Positions 1 to 8,355 of a stretch of DNA of 20,321 nucleotides are shown in pieces. Within the stretch, counting starts at the first letter, position 1, and each line of letters begins with the position of its first letter. Below the pieces are notes generated by a model. The model made no database searches, was not told the DNA's origin, and saw only the letters and a program-made list of their open reading frames with translations. Origin of the DNA: a virus; the IMG/VR virus record IMGVR_UViG_3300017991_000456, positions 1 through 20,321 of that record. One strand, written 5' to 3'. The position numbers and the translations under genes are program-made.

Positions 1-1486
1 ACGATCCGCCGTCGCGGATGGCCAGCATTTCGACGCCCAAATACCATCCGGCAGAATAGAAAGTCGAAGTCGCCATCGTAATCGGCGCGTCGAACGCTTG
101 GATGTCGCTAGACAGGACGATCGGGAAAGATTCCCCCAAGACATTTGTGGTCGTTCCGTCGGACGCAATCAAGCGCATGATGACCGATATTTCAGCGCCG
201 CCCAGGCCGACCGCGTTCGCGTAAAAATGCCCGTTGTAAACGCCGGCCGACGCGGATCCGTCGATTTGATTCGTGTAATACCAGGGGCCCAGGACGTTCG
301 TCCCGACCGCCAGGACCGTCGCCGATGTCCAGACCGTCGCCGGATTTATGTCGACCATCGAATTGCCGGCCAGTGACGGATGATCGTTCGTGTCGCCGAA
401 AAGAATTTGGCCGTACGCGCTTGCCAGCATATCGGCGACTTTTCCGAACGTGACCGCTTCGTCATCGTCAAACAGGACGTTCGTCGACGTGCGAATCATT
501 TTTTCAACAGATACGACCTGGCCGGTGTTCAGCGTATTGACTTCCCAAATAAATGACGTACTGCCAGGATCGAAGCGCCCGATCTTCACGCCGCCCATAT
601 AGATCGACGACGTCGAAAGGAAGATGTCCGCACAATGGACTTCCGAAAACGGCCTGGCCGCGGATCCCCATTTGACGGTATTCGATCCGCCGGGGATCCC
701 GTCGACGAAAACGTGGAAATTGTCATTCGACCAGGCGACGACTTTTCCGCCGCCGGCGACCAGTTCCCGGGCTAGTAAACTGATTCCGGTTTCGTTCGTA
801 TTGACGTAATAGTACCCGTTATAGAAATCGGCCAGGGGACCGACGTACGTACCAGGATCGTCGGCATACAGGACGCCGTTCGAAAAGATGAACGCCGGGG
901 ATCCCGGGCCGACTTCGACGCGGAACCAGGACATCTCGACGATCGGATTCGTTCCCATTTTAAGGCCGGCCAGCATCCCCAGCGTTCCGTCGCGGCGAAG
1001 ATAGTCAAGCGGGATCGGCGGAACGCCGGACGGCGCGGTCCCAGGGGAAAGATCGATTTCGATGGATCCGTGATTCCATTCAAGAATCCCCATATCCGGC
1101 GACGCCAGAATCAGTTGTCCCCAAAGATTTCCGTTCGTAACTAGGGTGTTTGTTTGCGCGTAGTCGACATCGATGAACGCCCGGCCGTTCGTCGTGATAG
1201 CCCAGTTCGTCGAAGATTGCCCGATCGACCATCCGGACGTAATCGATTCGGAATAATAGACGGTTCCGGTTACATTGTTTAGGTTCGTCCAGGCGGCGCC
1301 ATCCCAAAGGGTATAAAAACGGATCCGCGGCGTCGTTCCCATAGCGAAACCGAACGCAAATTCCCGTTGGCGGTGTAACGCGTCGACGTTGATGGGAATA
1401 TGCGGTTTCGCGTCGGGATCATAGCCCAGGGCCGGCGCCGCCAGGAAAAGCGCCGCCAGGATCGCGAGAATCGAACGTCGGATCAT
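1..1486 (-). CDS. Exported distal tail/surface protein with BppU-like N-terminal module (partial, 3' end off window)
   Basis: The frame is open from the ATG at 1484-1486 to the window edge, giving 495 codons with no stop, so the C-terminus is missing. Residues 1-21 look like a classical signal peptide: an Arg-Arg start, a Leu/Ala-rich core and an A-P-A-L-G end. Residues about 40-142 form a beta-rich module resembling the N-terminal domain of siphophage baseplate upper proteins (BppU). It shares spaced motifs (GTT-RI-F, L-NVT, VDV, GQL-L, GS) with the small exported protein at 13240-13701. The rest is Thr/Asn/Gly/Trp-rich beta sequence like tail fibres or adhesins. The start is supported by the Shine-Dalgarno sequence inside the 31-bp repeat just upstream. 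As the last gene seen after the tape measure, it probably builds the tail tip or host-binding surface (inference). No enzymatic motif was recognised. Confidence 0.75.
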   Translation of the reverse strand, partial: MIRRSILAILAALFLAAPALGYDPDAKPHIPINVDALHRQREFAFGFAMGTTPRIRFYTLWDGAAWTNLNNVTGTVYYSESITSGWSIGQSSTNWAITTNGRAFIDVDYAQTNTLVTNGNLWGQLILASPDMGILEWNHGSIEIDLSPGTAPSGVPPIPLDYLRRDGTLGMLAGLKMGTNPIVEMSWFRVEVGPGSPAFIFSNGVLYADDPGTYVGPLADFYNGYYYVNTNETGISLLARELVAGGGKVVAWSNDNFHVFVDGIPGGSNTVKWGSAARPFSEVHCADIFLSTSSIYMGGVKIGRFDPGSTSFIWEVNTLNTGQVVSVEKMIRTSTNVLFDDDEAVTFGKVADMLASAYGQILFGDTNDHPSLAGNSMVDINPATVWTSATVLAVGTNVLGPWYYTNQIDGSASAGVYNGHFYANAVGLGGAEISVIMRLIASDGTTTNVLGESFPIVLSSDIQAFDAPITMATSTFYSAGWYLGVEMLAIRDGGS

Positions 1487-1490
1487 TGTA

Positions 1491-1521
1491 TCCCCTTTCA
1501 TCATAGGCCAGAAAATCCGCC
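1491..1521 (-). repeat. 31-bp intergenic repeat, copy 1, carrying the ribosome-binding site
   Basis: This stretch is identical over 31 bases to 8725-8755. Both copies lie exactly between a stop codon and the next ATG. On the minus strand each ends in GATGAAAGGGGA, a strong Shine-Dalgarno sequence, about five bases before the start codon. It fills nearly the whole gap between the 761-residue gene and the exported protein that follows. A diverged relative (GGCCT...AAAGGGGAAC) precedes the portal gene. Confidence 0.9.
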
Positions 1522-1522
1522 T

Positions 1523-3808
1523 TCAGTCGTCGAAATTCCATTCGTGAATACAGATCGGAACGCCGTAATTGATATACAAATACCATTCGCCAGTTGTTCC
1601 GTTGTAAGGGACGACGGGCGAAACGACGAATCCGGAATAGTTGAATTCGGGAAGATACGCCGGCCCGTCGACGGTCCCGAAAACGCGATACCTGGTCGGT
1701 TTCATGTCGATCGCCGGGAATCCGGATCCTGTCACGCGCATTTCGGCCAGGTTGTTCGTATTTTTGTCGTTCAGGGTTTCCAGGACGCCAGGGAAACAGA
1801 ACGTGACGCGTTCGGCCTGGTATTCTTCGTTGATCCCCCGAACGGACGATTGCGCGACATCGATCCTGGCGCCGTGATGCCTGGCCGCCCTGGCCGCTTG
1901 TTTATAGGCTTCGCGATATGTGATCGAAGAACCAGTGATGACCGCATGACCATATGAAAGCGGGGAATCCGCGGATCCGATCGCGGCAATGTAAATAGGC
2001 CCTGGCCATTGCCCGGCCTGGTATTTGACAACGCCGGAAATCGACCAGGGAATGACCTGGACGCCGTATCCCGGGACCGTGACGGATCCCTTGTTCGTCG
2101 AAAGGGGACCATCCATCGGCAATCCAGCGACTTCCCAGTCCCGGGTAACGGGAACGGACCAGGTATTCGTGACCGTGAAATTGCCCGAAAAAGAAATGTT
2201 CCAGGACCAGGACCAGGCCAGGCCGGCGTCATTTGTGACGTTCAGCGTTCTTTTCCAGTCGTTCGAATAAACCAAAGACCAGGGCGTCGGTTCCGGCGAC
2301 GATCGAAGGCGCGCATATGGTCCGGCCGGGGAATCCGAAATCTTCGCCCAGTTTGTTGTGACATCCGCCCAGGACCATCCTTCGCCTTCCCAGGTTCCGA
2401 CGTTCGATCCCAGGTTCGTTTCGACAACGCCGGCGCGCCAGGTGTTCGATCCCAGGGCCGTAACGGCGACATCCCGTTCCAGCATCATGTCAGACAAAAG
2501 CCATACGCCATCGCGCGCGGGATCCAGACCGATCGCGGATCCATCATATCGCGGGATCATTCGCTTCCAGACCTGGATGACATCGCCGACGTTGTTCGTC
2601 GAATTGCCGGCGTCCGTCAGGACGGCGAAGTTCGTCAGTTTTTGATATGGCGAAACGGGAACGGATCCGGTTACGACGACCGTTTCGAAATAGTTCGAAG
2701 TCGGGCCGATGTCCCCTTCCGTATATTCGCGCCAGGATCCGCCGATCGTGACCTGGTAATGGTCCGGCGCCGGCGCGTTTGTGTCGCCGGAAACGGCCTG
2801 GATCCGAACGTCGCCGGGATCGTTGTACCAGGAAAAGAATTCAGCGTCGCCGGCAAAACCGATCGGCCCGGCCCAAACGTTCGTCGACCAGGCGTTCGTA
2901 TATGTCACAACGCCGACCGCATCCGTCGAAACCGCGCGCCGGCCCAGGCGCGCTTCCGCGATCAGAACGCGGTTCGTCCCTGGCCGGATAGTGAAATATC
3001 CGTCGCGCGTGAAATCGCCGGATCCAGCCTGGTTCGTCATCCATTCCGGAGTATGATTTATTAGTTCTCCCCAGTACGCCGGGCCGCGATAGTAGTTCGT
3101 CGCGAATCCGAATTCTTCGTCGATACATATTTTCGCCAGGGACATTTCCGGCGGCGCTTGCGGGAAATTCGTTTCGCCGGCGGGATCGACGTATTCCCGT
3201 TGGAACCAGGTGTCGACGTCGATCCCTGGTTGAACGAAAAAATTCGCGGCCGATCGTTCGCTTGCGGAATCGTCGAAAGAATACCATAGGCAATAATCGA
3301 CGATCCGGAACGTCGCGAAGGGGACGTCCTGGAAATGGCACACTTCGACGCCGGACGATCCGCCGGCCGAATACGAATAATTCGTTGACCATAGCAACGG
3401 CGCCAGGGGATTCGTGACGCCGGCGTTCGGGACGCGCGTCATGTTCCAGTAATAGGACACGTTCGTCGTGATCGGTTTCTTCACGATGAACGGATAAATG
3501 TTCGTGACGCCGTCGACGATGCCGGTGACGGAAATCGAAATGTTCGTGACGCCGCCGTACGCGTCGGCCGAAATGACGCCGGCGATACGCGGAGTATCGC
3601 GTTCCCCGCGGGAAACGTTATACCGTTGCGCCGCGCGCCAGATCAGGTTCGAAAACGGATCAGGATCCGCCTGGCGCATAAGATGAAACGTCGGATAGTT
3701 TGACCAGGCCGTGAAGGGTTCCGTCCCCTGGGCGCCATCCTGGGCCGTCAGAAACGCGATCAGGGCCAGGACTATAACGCCGTGCCGATATGGATGTCGT
3801 GTTCCCAT
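1523..3808 (-). CDS. Large exported virion-operon protein, 761 aa, function unknown
   Basis: The N-terminus has charged residues, then a hydrophobic run (VIVLALIAFLTA, about residues 11-22) and an A-Q-G site near 27, which together look like a cleavable signal peptide. The mature protein is rich in Thr-Asn pairs, Trp, Tyr, Gly and Ser, with alternating hydrophobic residues, as in beta-sandwich adhesins or tail-spike stalks. No catalytic motif, lysozyme signature or repeat unit was recognised. The gene overlaps the preceding one by 37 bases and has no clear Shine-Dalgarno site, so translation may be coupled. The signal peptide supports this start over the later Met in MRQADPDPF. Its place after the tape measure suggests a tail-tip, fibre or host-surface role. 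An exported adhesin or exclusion protein expressed with the late genes is an alternative. The coding frame is certain; the function is not. Confidence 0.8.
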   Translation of the reverse strand: MGTRHPYRHGVIVLALIAFLTAQDGAQGTEPFTAWSNYPTFHLMRQADPDPFSNLIWRAAQRYNVSRGERDTPRIAGVISADAYGGVTNISISVTGIVDGVTNIYPFIVKKPITTNVSYYWNMTRVPNAGVTNPLAPLLWSTNYSYSAGGSSGVEVCHFQDVPFATFRIVDYCLWYSFDDSASERSAANFFVQPGIDVDTWFQREYVDPAGETNFPQAPPEMSLAKICIDEEFGFATNYYRGPAYWGELINHTPEWMTNQAGSGDFTRDGYFTIRPGTNRVLIAEARLGRRAVSTDAVGVVTYTNAWSTNVWAGPIGFAGDAEFFSWYNDPGDVRIQAVSGDTNAPAPDHYQVTIGGSWREYTEGDIGPTSNYFETVVVTGSVPVSPYQKLTNFAVLTDAGNSTNNVGDVIQVWKRMIPRYDGSAIGLDPARDGVWLLSDMMLERDVAVTALGSNTWRAGVVETNLGSNVGTWEGEGWSWADVTTNWAKISDSPAGPYARLRSSPEPTPWSLVYSNDWKRTLNVTNDAGLAWSWSWNISFSGNFTVTNTWSVPVTRDWEVAGLPMDGPLSTNKGSVTVPGYGVQVIPWSISGVVKYQAGQWPGPIYIAAIGSADSPLSYGHAVITGSSITYREAYKQAARAARHHGARIDVAQSSVRGINEEYQAERVTFCFPGVLETLNDKNTNNLAEMRVTGSGFPAIDMKPTRYRVFGTVDGPAYLPEFNYSGFVVSPVVPYNGTTGEWYLYINYGVPICIHEWNFDD

Positions 3809-4314
3809 AGTCGAAAAATCGGGACATGGTTGTCATTGTCGGGATCGAATTGCCAGGCGAACAAGGGCCAGCGCATGAACGTGTCGTCATCGTGCGGGAT
3901 GTCGTCGGGCCAGACCGCGACTTCCTGTAAATTGATCCCGCGTTCGGAATAGTCATGCCATTTCATCCAGGCCTGGGCGACCAGGTACGGGCCGCCATCC
4001 AGTTCGACGTCGTCGGCGGCGGTAACCGGTTCGACCCATAACGCTTCCCGGCCGGCGATATGAATAAATCCGCCGGCAACGATCAGTTTGTCGTTCGAAT
4101 AGGTCGTCCGGAACGTGACGGGCGTCGAAATATCGGCGTCCGCGATACGGGAAACGACCAGGCCGTTTTCGTTCAACGCGACGCGGATCCCGCGTTCCCC
4201 CCTGGCGCCGTTCAAAAGGCGGCCGATCAGATTCAGATCCCGGGCCGACGGCCGATCGCCAGGCTGATAATTTGTTTTGAATCGGTGCGAAATTCCGCGT
4301 AATCGGCTTGTCAT
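3772..4314 (-). CDS. Distal tail-region protein, unknown, 180 aa
   Basis: This is a soluble protein without signal peptide or membrane segment. The first 40 residues are basic and helical (SARDLNLIGRLLNGARGERG), followed by a beta-rich, acidic, Trp-rich body. It begins three bases after the preceding gene's stop, with a GGGGGAT Shine-Dalgarno-like stretch overlapping that stop. Its 3' end overlaps the next gene by 37 bases. The tight packing after the tape measure marks it as part of the tail module, perhaps a tip or fibre-attachment protein. I do not recognise a family. Codon choice (CTG-GCC, GTC-GAC, ATC-GCG) matches its neighbours. Confidence 0.7.
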   Translation of the reverse strand: MTSRLRGISHRFKTNYQPGDRPSARDLNLIGRLLNGARGERGIRVALNENGLVVSRIADADISTPVTFRTTYSNDKLIVAGGFIHIAGREALWVEPVTAADDVELDGGPYLVAQAWMKWHDYSERGINLQEVAVWPDDIPHDDDTFMRWPLFAWQFDPDNDNHVPIFRLWEHDIHIGTAL

Positions 4315-4317
4315 GGA

Positions 4318-4695
4318 TTATCCCCCAGGCCCGTCGTTGCCTTGCCAGTGATCGGGCGCCAGGATCCATTCGTCATACAGTTCCCAGGTTTGGCGCCGGC
4401 GGACGTATCCAGTTTGTCCGCCGCCTTCCGGCGTGTCCCCGTCGGCGACGCAAATATATTTGGGCGAATCGGCGTCGATCCCGATGGACCCCTTGAAAAC
4501 GGTTCGATCGCCGACCTTGTAAGAAAGGACGGCCCGTTCATGACCGACCTGGGAAGGGAAGGAATTCGCGAGTTCGTGACGCCATATTACGACGACCCAG
4601 TGACTTCGATAGAACACTTTTTGTTCGCCATCTACTTCGAATTCTTCGACGTCCAGGTTATCGGAAACAGAATCTTCGGTCCATTGATATGACAT
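4318..4695 (-). CDS. Minor tail-region protein, unknown, 125 aa
   Basis: This small acidic protein is mostly beta-strand in character and has many aromatic residues (YRSHWVVVIWRHE near residues 29-41; WELYDEWILAPDHW near the C-terminus). There is no signal peptide or membrane segment. The start follows a clear GGGGGAA Shine-Dalgarno sequence, with the ATG ten bases past the tape-measure stop. The gene is followed almost immediately by the next one. Its position directly after the tape measure is where distal tail or tail-tip adaptor proteins sit in siphophages, but it is shorter than a typical Dit protein and no family motif was recognised. Confidence 0.7.
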   Translation of the reverse strand: MSYQWTEDSVSDNLDVEEFEVDGEQKVFYRSHWVVVIWRHELANSFPSQVGHERAVLSYKVGDRTVFKGSIGIDADSPKYICVADGDTPEGGGQTGYVRRRQTWELYDEWILAPDHWQGNDGPGG

Positions 4696-4705
4696 GGTTC
4701 CCCCG

Positions 4706-6895
4706 TCAGTCGGTAACGCCGCCTTCTTTGCCGGCTATTTCTTCCAGCCACTTTTCCATTCGCGCATTATGGTCATTTATACTTTTGAGCGTATCCAGGC
4801 GCGGGTCTTTGTCCGCCGGCGTTCCCGCGATCCGATCGAAAACATCCTCGATCCCTAGTTGCGTCCGCTTTTCTTCGTCGGCCGCCTGGCGTAATCCGAC
4901 AATCTTTTCGAATTCCGCCTGGATCTGTTCAGCCAGTTTAAGCCGCTTTTCCGGATCATCTTCCTTTTCGACATCGCGCTCCATTTCGGCCAGGCGTTTT
5001 TCGCGATCTTTCAATTCCTGGGCCGGCTTCAGTTGTGTAACGCGGAATTCCTGGACGCGTTCTTCCAGTTTTTCCGCGCGTTTCGCGCGATCCTTCTGTT
5101 CGCGTTCTTCTTTCTTGCGCGCCTGTTCGCGTAGTTTGGGGATCAAATCTTCGACGGCCTTGACAAAGTCCGCAAGTCCCGACGCCGTATCTTCGTCGTA
5201 TTTTTCCGATCGTCGAATCTGGTCGATCGCTTCCTGGCCGAATTCCTTTTCGCTGAGGCGCGCCAGTTTGTCGATCGCTTCCTTCCGCGTTTTCGCTTCC
5301 GCGGCCGCCAGGGCCGCCGCTTCCGCGGCCGCCTGGGCCGCCTGTTCTTCCGCCGCGATTCGTTCCTCTTCCGCCGCGATCAGGGCGTCGACTACGTCCA
5401 AATACGCCGCGTATTTTTCCGCGGTCATTTCGGCGATCGCATCGATTGAAATTCCCAGTTTGCCGGCGGCCTGTTTCATGACCGTCGCCAGGTCCAGGCC
5501 TTCCATTTCTTGAATCTGGCGGCCGATCGCCTTTTCACGTTCGGCGTTCTGTTCCGCCAGTGTCGGTTTCAATTCTTCCGCCAGGGCCGCGAATCCCTTG
5601 AGGGCATCCTGTATTTGTTCGTCGGCCGTTCGCCGGCCGCCCGTTTCTTCGTTGAATTGTTGTCCGACGCGTTCGCGTTCCTGGCGAAGTCGTTCGGATC
5701 GAAGTCGTTCCTGTTCCGCTTTCATTTCTTCGCGGAACATCCGGAATTCTTCCTTCAGTGACATCGGCGCTTCGCCGGTCGATTCGCGTCGTTCTTTTTC
5801 GCGCTTGACGGTCATCGTCGCCAGGTCCGCCGCGACCATAGTTTCGCCTGGCGTAGTCGCAAGGGCCGTTGCGCCCTTCAGAATCAGGGATCCAATCATC
5901 GGCGCGGCCTTCAGTAATAGATCGACCGCGATTTCGGCGCCCTTGCGGAACGCGCCGACGACCAGGTCTTTTAAATGGATCAGCGCCTTTTGACGGACGC
6001 CGCCGTCAGTTGCCAGGGCTTTGCCGATCGTGACGGCCGTTTCCAGGACGGATTTCGCGCGTTCGGCCCAGTCTTTCAACGTTCCATCGGAGCGAAGGCG
6101 TTGCAGCCATCCGATCAGCGATTTAATCGCATCCTTCGCCTTTTCGACGAACACGTCGCCGAAATCGCGCATCGCCAGGTTCAGGTTGTCTTTCAGCGTC
6201 GAAACCAGGCCTTCGCCCGTTTCGGAAAGTTCCTGCATCCCGCCTTCGAATCCTTCCAGGGCGCGCCGCAGGACTCCCCAAATTTGGGCGTTCGACGCGC
6301 CGGCCTTTTGCAACCGTTCCAGTTCGGCGCGCGCTTCGCCGGTCAGAAGTCCCATTTCTTGCAGTCGTTGCGCCGCTTCCCCGAACGGTTGTCCGGCCTT
6401 TATGGCCGTGTATGCCCGGCCGACCCACATAGCGACTTCCTGGATATCCCGGCCGGCGGCCGCGGCCGCATCGCCGACCAATTTCAGACCGGCCTCGGTG
6501 TTCAGTACGCCGCCGGTGAATACTTCCAGCAACCGGGACGCATCGGCGATCCCTTCCAGTTGAAACGGTGTTCTGGCGGAAAAATCCGCCAGGGCTTCCA
6601 TATGTTCCCGGGCGCGTTGGAGATCTTTGAACAAGACTTTGAATTGCGTCGTGATCGCTTCGAACCGGAACGCGGTCTGGATCGTTTTCCATAGGGCCGC
6701 CGCGGCGCCGGCGACGCCGGCGGCCATAGCAACGAATCCCATTTTGACGACAGACAAGGCGCGGCCCAGGCCGCGGAACGCCGCCCGGGCGCCGCCGGCG
6801 ATACGTGCCAGGCCGGCCATTTCGCGCTTTGCGGCCGCGACGCCCTTCCCGACCAGGTTACGGGCAAAGATCAGAAATGAAAGTTTCGGCGCCAT
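4706..6895 (-). CDS. Tail tape measure protein
   Basis: This 729-residue protein sets tail length and is threaded inside the tail tube. The N-terminus is basic and Ala/Gly-rich with a hydrophobic segment at about residues 47-72 (VVKMGFVAMAAGVAGAAAALW). A region typical of tape measures follows (RFEAITTQFKVLFKD...REHMEALADFSARTPFQLEGIADASRLLEVF), with small-residue helices after it. From about residue 370 to 690 it is a long Glu/Lys/Arg/Ala heptad-rich coiled coil. It is the longest minus-strand tail gene apart from the 761-residue one. It directly follows the probable assembly chaperone, joined by a TAATG overlap that indicates coupled translation. Using the rough rule of 0.15 nm per residue for tape measures, the tail would be about 110 nm (inference). 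Confidence 0.93.
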   Translation of the reverse strand: MAPKLSFLIFARNLVGKGVAAAKREMAGLARIAGGARAAFRGLGRALSVVKMGFVAMAAGVAGAAAALWKTIQTAFRFEAITTQFKVLFKDLQRAREHMEALADFSARTPFQLEGIADASRLLEVFTGGVLNTEAGLKLVGDAAAAAGRDIQEVAMWVGRAYTAIKAGQPFGEAAQRLQEMGLLTGEARAELERLQKAGASNAQIWGVLRRALEGFEGGMQELSETGEGLVSTLKDNLNLAMRDFGDVFVEKAKDAIKSLIGWLQRLRSDGTLKDWAERAKSVLETAVTIGKALATDGGVRQKALIHLKDLVVGAFRKGAEIAVDLLLKAAPMIGSLILKGATALATTPGETMVAADLATMTVKREKERRESTGEAPMSLKEEFRMFREEMKAEQERLRSERLRQERERVGQQFNEETGGRRTADEQIQDALKGFAALAEELKPTLAEQNAEREKAIGRQIQEMEGLDLATVMKQAAGKLGISIDAIAEMTAEKYAAYLDVVDALIAAEEERIAAEEQAAQAAAEAAALAAAEAKTRKEAIDKLARLSEKEFGQEAIDQIRRSEKYDEDTASGLADFVKAVEDLIPKLREQARKKEEREQKDRAKRAEKLEERVQEFRVTQLKPAQELKDREKRLAEMERDVEKEDDPEKRLKLAEQIQAEFEKIVGLRQAADEEKRTQLGIEDVFDRIAGTPADKDPRLDTLKSINDHNARMEKWLEEIAGKEGGVTD

Positions 6896-7662
6896 TATAG
6901 ATCCCCCCGTTCGCGACCGACCTGGTCGACATACATTTGGAATCTACGCATCCAGATAATACGCGGTCGGTCAGGATCCGGCGCAACGGCCCGTTTCGAT
7001 CCGTCGGCCTTCCTGGATCCCCTGGCCGCCTCTTCCATCCGTTCGACGTACGAATCCAGCAACAATTCGATTTCTTCGAACGGCGTTTTCCAGATCCAGG
7101 TTTCGGGATCCTTCCCGTATTCATGGACCAGGATTTCGATGATCGGGCCCCAGTTGCCGGCGGAATCCGACGGCGGCGCCAGGGCTTCGGATCGGGCCAG
7201 TTGTTTCTTTCCCAGGCGCCCCAGGTCCGATTCGTGTCGATCCTGGAAATCGCAAATCGCTTCCAAAAGATCAATATAGGACGCTTCGATCCCGCGCGAC
7301 CATTTCCGGATCATTTTCTTCCAGGACTTCGGATCGTCGAATCCCCAAACCAGGGAAGGTGATTCCTGGTTCGACATACAAAACGCCAGGGAAAGGTTTT
7401 GCGTATAGTCGTCGTCGGGGAACCAGGCGTTTACCTGTTTCATGAATTCCTGGGCGCCGATCGGCATCCGTCGAAGAACCAGGTTACCGACGCGAACGGC
7501 CGGTTTCAGGATCGCGCGACTATGCCAGTCGTGACCGGACGCGATGACCTTGTCGGCCAGGCGGATGACGTTTTCTATGACGTCCAGATCATTTTCCGGA
7601 TCCAGCGTGACGCCGAATTCGTCGCGAAGTCGGCGGAAACCACTTTTTGCTAGTTCGGTCAT
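6895..7662 (-). CDS. Probable tail assembly chaperone
   Basis: This 255-residue soluble protein is encoded immediately upstream of the tape measure, the place held by tail assembly chaperones (lambda gpG/GT type). It is helical and charged, with conserved-looking Trp and acidic patches. The C-terminal stretch WIWKTPFEEIELLLDSYVER (about residues 195-214) resembles the 'LLDSYxxR' helix often seen in such chaperones or in proteins just upstream of tape measures. Its stop codon overlaps the tape-measure start (TAATG). A run of six G residues (minus-strand sense) lies five bases before the stop at 6903-6908. A -1 slip there would enter the tape-measure frame rather than make a separate extension. 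The assignment rests on synteny and general character, not a diagnostic motif. Confidence 0.65.
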   Translation of the reverse strand: MTELAKSGFRRLRDEFGVTLDPENDLDVIENVIRLADKVIASGHDWHSRAILKPAVRVGNLVLRRMPIGAQEFMKQVNAWFPDDDYTQNLSLAFCMSNQESPSLVWGFDDPKSWKKMIRKWSRGIEASYIDLLEAICDFQDRHESDLGRLGKKQLARSEALAPPSDSAGNWGPIIEILVHEYGKDPETWIWKTPFEEIELLLDSYVERMEEAARGSRKADGSKRAVAPDPDRPRIIWMRRFQMYVDQVGRERGDL

Positions 7663-7678
7663 TCATCGCGCTTCAGGA

Positions 7679-8338
7679 TTAGATCGAATCCATGTATTCC
7701 CACCATGACGCGGCATAGGTTTTCCATCCGTCGCGGCCTTCGCGGATGTCGTCATCCGTGACGTGTCCGGTCCCTGGAATCGTGATATCGCCGTACGCTT
7801 CGCCGGTGACTTCTTTCTTGAATCCATAGTGATACAGGCCGTCGGTTTCGAAGTTTGCGTTCGTTTCGTGTAACGCTTCCGCGGTAAGCATCGAAATCGA
7901 AATCCCGGTCGAAATAAACGATGACGTCGCGGTCATCCCGAATTTGTTGACGATCCCGAATCCGCCGGCCAGCGAAAGGGATATGGCGCCGGCATAGGCC
8001 TTTATCATCGCGGCGCTTGACGGTTTTACGGCCGTGATCGTCGCGGTCGGATATCCGTCGTTCGATGACGAACCAGTAAACGACGTGACCAGATAGGCGG
8101 CGTTCAGGGCGGCGCCGAACGGAACGACCAGCGTCCCGGTCCGGAGTTCGTACGACACGGTCCATTCTTCCCGCGTACGCAAATCGACGACGGCGGCGTC
8201 GATATATTTCGCGTTGCCGGCCAGGACTTCCACGAAATCTTTCCGCGGTCCCCCGGTGATATCGGTGACAACAATTCCGTCCGCGGCGATGACGCCCAGG
8301 CCGAACGGATCCGCCGATTGAATTGCAAAGTCGGGCAT
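7679..8338 (-). CDS. Probable major tail (tube) protein
   Basis: This 219-residue protein is beta-rich with many Thr, Ser, Ala, Gly and Ile residues and no signal peptide. It lies between the terminator/completion genes and the chaperone/tape-measure pair, the normal position of the tail tube subunit in siphophages. Features include an N-terminal VIAADGIVVTDITGG stretch, a hydrophobic Ala/Ser/Thr-rich middle (about residues 100-150) and an acidic, aromatic C-terminus ending near WWEYMDSI. It has a very strong Shine-Dalgarno site (AAAAAGGGGAATCATC before ATG), fitting a highly expressed virion protein. Its start region is duplicated in front of the minigene at 13208-13228. The beta-sandwich major capsid-decoration or another tail protein is an alternative; the name is from context. 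Confidence 0.6.
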   Translation of the reverse strand: MPDFAIQSADPFGLGVIAADGIVVTDITGGPRKDFVEVLAGNAKYIDAAVVDLRTREEWTVSYELRTGTLVVPFGAALNAAYLVTSFTGSSSNDGYPTATITAVKPSSAAMIKAYAGAISLSLAGGFGIVNKFGMTATSSFISTGISISMLTAEALHETNANFETDGLYHYGFKKEVTGEAYGDITIPGTGHVTDDDIREGRDGWKTYAASWWEYMDSI

Positions 8339-8348
8339 GATGATTCCC
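8330..8348. repeat. 19-bp translation-start repeat, copy at probable tail tube gene
   Basis: These 19 bases are identical to 13220-13238. In both places they contain the ATG, the codons for Met-Pro-Asp and part of the Shine-Dalgarno sequence. Here they start the probable tail tube protein. At the other site they start a seven-codon ORF. Confidence 0.85.
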
Positions 8349-8355
8349 CTTTTTA

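Noticed and set aside
2009-3064. Long plus-strand open frame inside the 761-residue gene
   Set aside because: It is antisense to a better-supported gene with signal peptide and neighbour-like codon use. Its composition (Arg, Gly and Pro-rich without domains) is typical of a shadow frame in GC-rich DNA.
3806-3820. Shared ATTTTTCGAC before the starts at 3808 and 10056 as a regulatory motif
   Set aside because: It is only ten bases, and at 3808 it lies inside the coding sequence of the upstream gene; TTCGAC is a common word here.
4689-5513. Ser/Arg/Ala-rich plus-strand frame within the tape measure gene
   Set aside because: It mirrors the coiled-coil codons of the tape measure. Long Ser/Ala/Arg runs are an artefact.
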